Shown here: positions 8,475 through 10,009 of the stretch, one piece after another | Layout: every line of letters starts with the position of its first letter | Numbering within the stretch: the first letter of the stretch is position 1 | DNA from: Paraglomus occultum | Lineage: Eukaryota; Glomeromycota; Glomeromycetes; Paraglomerales; Paraglomeraceae | Assembly: GCA_910592205.1 (NCBI GenBank) | Contig: CAJVPJ010001405.1 | Span: 1 to 10,009 of the forward strand | Direction of reading: 5' to 3' | DNA: 10,009 bases | The notes under the pieces: model-generated | Told to the model about the DNA's origin: nothing | Seen by the model: the letters and a program-made list of their open reading frames with translations, nothing else | The model's database searches: none | Translations under genes and position numbers: made by a program

Positions 8475-8861
8475 AAAAAACATTGTCCTTGTTGACTATT
8501 GTGCCATGTGTCAGATAATACATTTGTAACATTAATAGAAATGTCATCCAATTAACAATCATCGAAAGCTTTTTATACGACAATAAAAAGCAACTTTACG
8601 TAAATTTAAGATCTTCCCTGCATACAATGTTTTGGTATCAACAAACTCTCACAACTACGGGGTAAGGTTAGGTTTAACGATACACTGTGATTACTTGAAT
8701 TACTTGTGATGTAATTGATTTATAATGGTATGTTATGCCATAATGTCATAATAATTATCAGGCTGTCTTACTTGGTCAGCGTAATCGACTAAGCACGGCC
8801 GTTTTGATGTAATTAATAACAAATGTTGAATGGACGAAGTCAATTTTGCATATCCAAAAGA
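8475..8861. other. Distal upstream region of gene B
   Basis: No gene is visible. It contains the second copy of CCCTGCATACAATG (8616-8629; first copy 7008-7021). The rest is AT-rich and I see no other structure. Confidence 0.45.
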
Positions 8862-8915
8862 CCGTTCCGTTCCAATTTGTGCCACAATCCCTGATTGGCG
8901 GATTAAAAATCACAT

Positions 8916-8945
8916 GATGGAAACAAATGGGAACAGATGGGAACA
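8916..8945 (+). repeat. Three tandem 10-bp repeats, consensus GATGGGAACA
   Basis: The units are GATGGAAACA (8916-8925), AATGGGAACA (8926-8935) and GATGGGAACA (8936-8945). The array lies inside the MITE-like element and provides one arm of the adjacent hairpin. Confidence 0.7.
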
Positions 8946-8974
8946 ACAAATTTGCAGTTCCTATCTGTTCCCAT
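8927..8974. repeat. Perfect 12-bp inverted repeat, 24-nt loop
   Basis: ATGGGAACAGAT at 8927-8938 and ATCTGTTCCCAT at 8963-8974 are exact reverse complements and could form a hairpin or cruciform. They are inside the MITE-like element. They are not next to a gene end, so a terminator role is not supported. Confidence 0.7.
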
Positions 8975-9191
8975 CCTCATCCCACACACGTTTCATTAAT
9001 AAGCGTAAAAAATAAAAGGTTATGTTGCGCAGAAGGGTTCTAATGGCTTTTAGAAATAAAGAATAACACTTGAAATCTTGGAGTGAAAAGAAAAACAACG
9101 GAACATAAACGTGAAATTTGTCCTCAATTCTCACGGATTTTTGATTGGTTGATACAATTTTGCCGTCGATCGGAACAGAACGGAACGGAAC

Positions 9192-9320
9192 AGAATTGAA
9201 CAGGCCTACTGTTGTATTGTATGTAAATTAACAAATTAAAAGTGTCGGCTCAATGCTTAAGATATTTATTAAAACTAATTATTAATTATGTGTTACTATA
9301 ATTAAAAGCTTTACGATAAA
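9192..9320. other. AT-rich spacer where a third-copy last exon would be expected
   Basis: If the relic at 9321-9540 once had the structure of genes A and B, its stalk and tail exon should lie here or in 8862-9191. I see no trace of TWCLLVSN, the stalk or the hydrophobic tail, so that exon has been deleted, replaced by the repeat element or mutated past recognition. Confidence 0.4.
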
Positions 9321-9540
9321 TTAAATCCATTTACGTTTGCAAATTCGTTCGTTTTTTACTAAATTATAAACAGTCAGTTGGAATTGAAGATCTGTCTGAG
9401 ATAAAATTAGTGCATTCCACTCTATCTTGCGTAAGCACGCACGGTACACAAATTTTATACAGTATATTAATATCAAAAACGAAGAATTGGTTACGTATAA
9501 CAGTACAGCGTACAACTTCTGTAGTAGTACATGTGATAGA
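9321..9540 (-). pseudogene. Decayed third copy of the six-cysteine surface-protein gene (exon 3-4 remnants)
   Basis: A minus-strand open frame (9515-9321) holds ALILSQTDLQ, matching AMVLSPADLQ of gene B. At DNA level CAGATCTTCAA and TTATCTC are identical around 9384-9403. Flanking residues keep the register: a Y..C.K pattern before it and T.YN.......C after it, with the same 12-residue spacing from Thr to Cys as gene B (101-112). Upstream, at 9539-9519, ATGTACTAC and ACAG recall exon 3 of gene A, preceded by a CAGTTA..GTAAT stretch like the end of its intron 2. No signal peptide exon, stalk or tail was found and the frame is padded by unrelated sequence, so this is a remnant, not a working gene. 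Confidence 0.55.
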
Positions 9541-10009
9541 GTAAAATTACCCCCTAACTGTAAACGTAGAATATTCTCTTTTTAACGTGTACAATGCTGT
9601 ATTCCCGTGCTCCATGTAGTGCACCCAGGTGCGGCAATTAGACGTGCACACTAATAGTAGACGCAAATATGTAAAAACCAATTATGGAAATTAAAAGTCT
9701 TAACAATTAGTTATAGAAAACACAATTAAAAAAAGATACTAATTCTACTCAAGATAAAGTCAAAATGTTTATGACAAATGAGACATGTCTTTATTCTTGG
9801 AAAAACGACACGGAAAATGTCAAAGTAGATTTTTTTTAGATTACATTTTCTCATAATATTAATAAGCTATATATAATATTTTGAAACGAAAAATTACAAA
9901 AACTGCGGATTGTTTAAAAAATGACAAAGGTCAAAAAAATATTGAATTAAAAACCCATCACCAAAAAGAAAAAAAGCAAAATGTAAAGATATTTGCCCCA
10001 ACAAAAACC
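9541..10009. other. A-rich non-coding region at window end
   Basis: No gene is visible on either strand. The plus strand is strongly A-rich from about 9880 on, with recurring short AAAATG(T/A)(C)AAAG-like words near 9815, 9919 and 9977. It could be the promoter or untranslated region of a gene outside the window. The missing first exons of the third surface-protein copy should lie near 9560-9800 but could not be recognised. Confidence 0.4.

Larger units (their letters stand above)
8862..9191. mobile_element. MITE-like non-autonomous element with GTTCCGTTCC inverted ends
   Basis: GTTCCGTTCC at 8864-8873 is matched in inverse orientation by GGAACGGAAC at 9182-9191, and both ends are extended by further GTTCC/GGAAC units. 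Inside, at similar distances from the ends (31 and 39 nt), lies an inverted AAAAATC block (8905-8911 and 9136-9142). There is no transposase, so it would depend on one elsewhere. Boundaries and target-site duplication are not resolved. It sits between intact gene B and the decayed third copy. Confidence 0.45.

Noticed and set aside
8660-8682. GGGGTAAGGTTAGGTTTAAC resembling telomeric TTAGGG repeats
   Set aside because: Only one or two degenerate units; no array.
1-10009. tRNA, rRNA and CRISPR-like arrays
   Set aside because: No B-box-like GGTTCGANNCC in a cloverleaf context, no rRNA core sequence and no evenly spaced repeat-spacer array were seen; a tRNA scan was not run.

Overview
The window looks like AT-rich nuclear DNA from a fungus. 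The best guess is the Mucoromycota/Glomeromycotina side, i.e. arbuscular mycorrhizal fungi or relatives. The evidence is short spliceosomal introns (69-188 nt, almost all GT..AG with GTAAGT/GTATGT-type donors), a TKL-type protein kinase of the sort hugely expanded in Rhizophagus-like genomes, and no bacterial-style gene packing. The lineage is inferred from recall of family style, not from a search. All four recognisable genes are on the minus strand, widely spaced and probably independently transcribed.

Layout. (1) 1-837: 5' part of a protein kinase gene (four exons), cut by the window edge just after the DFG motif. (2) About 840-3025: two kilobases without a convincing gene, holding degenerate repeats and a possible small inverted-repeat element (1981-2283). 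(3) 3026-4423: a complete five-exon gene for the ribosome-biogenesis factor Rpf2 (Brix domain, 310 residues as assembled here). (4) 4424-5264: AT-rich spacer. (5) 5265-6320 and 7301-8382: a tandem pair of paralogous genes, each with five exons in identical phases. They encode secreted proteins of 215 and 221 residues with a signal peptide, six conserved cysteines, a Pro/Thr/Ser-rich stalk and a hydrophobic C-terminus (GPI- or membrane-anchored surface proteins). I do not recognise the family. (6) 8862-9191: a MITE-like repeat. (7) About 9321-9540: a decayed third copy of the surface-protein gene. (8) From about 9541 to the end: A-rich non-coding DNA.

The kinase (signalling), Rpf2 (nucleolar 5S RNP assembly) and the surface proteins have no evident functional link. 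The point of interest is the local array of surface-protein genes: two intact copies, one relic and a repeat element between them, which looks like a small, actively evolving family of wall or plasma-membrane proteins. Gene models were spliced by hand from frame continuity, splice-site consensus and paralog comparison. No alignment, signal-peptide or GPI program was run.
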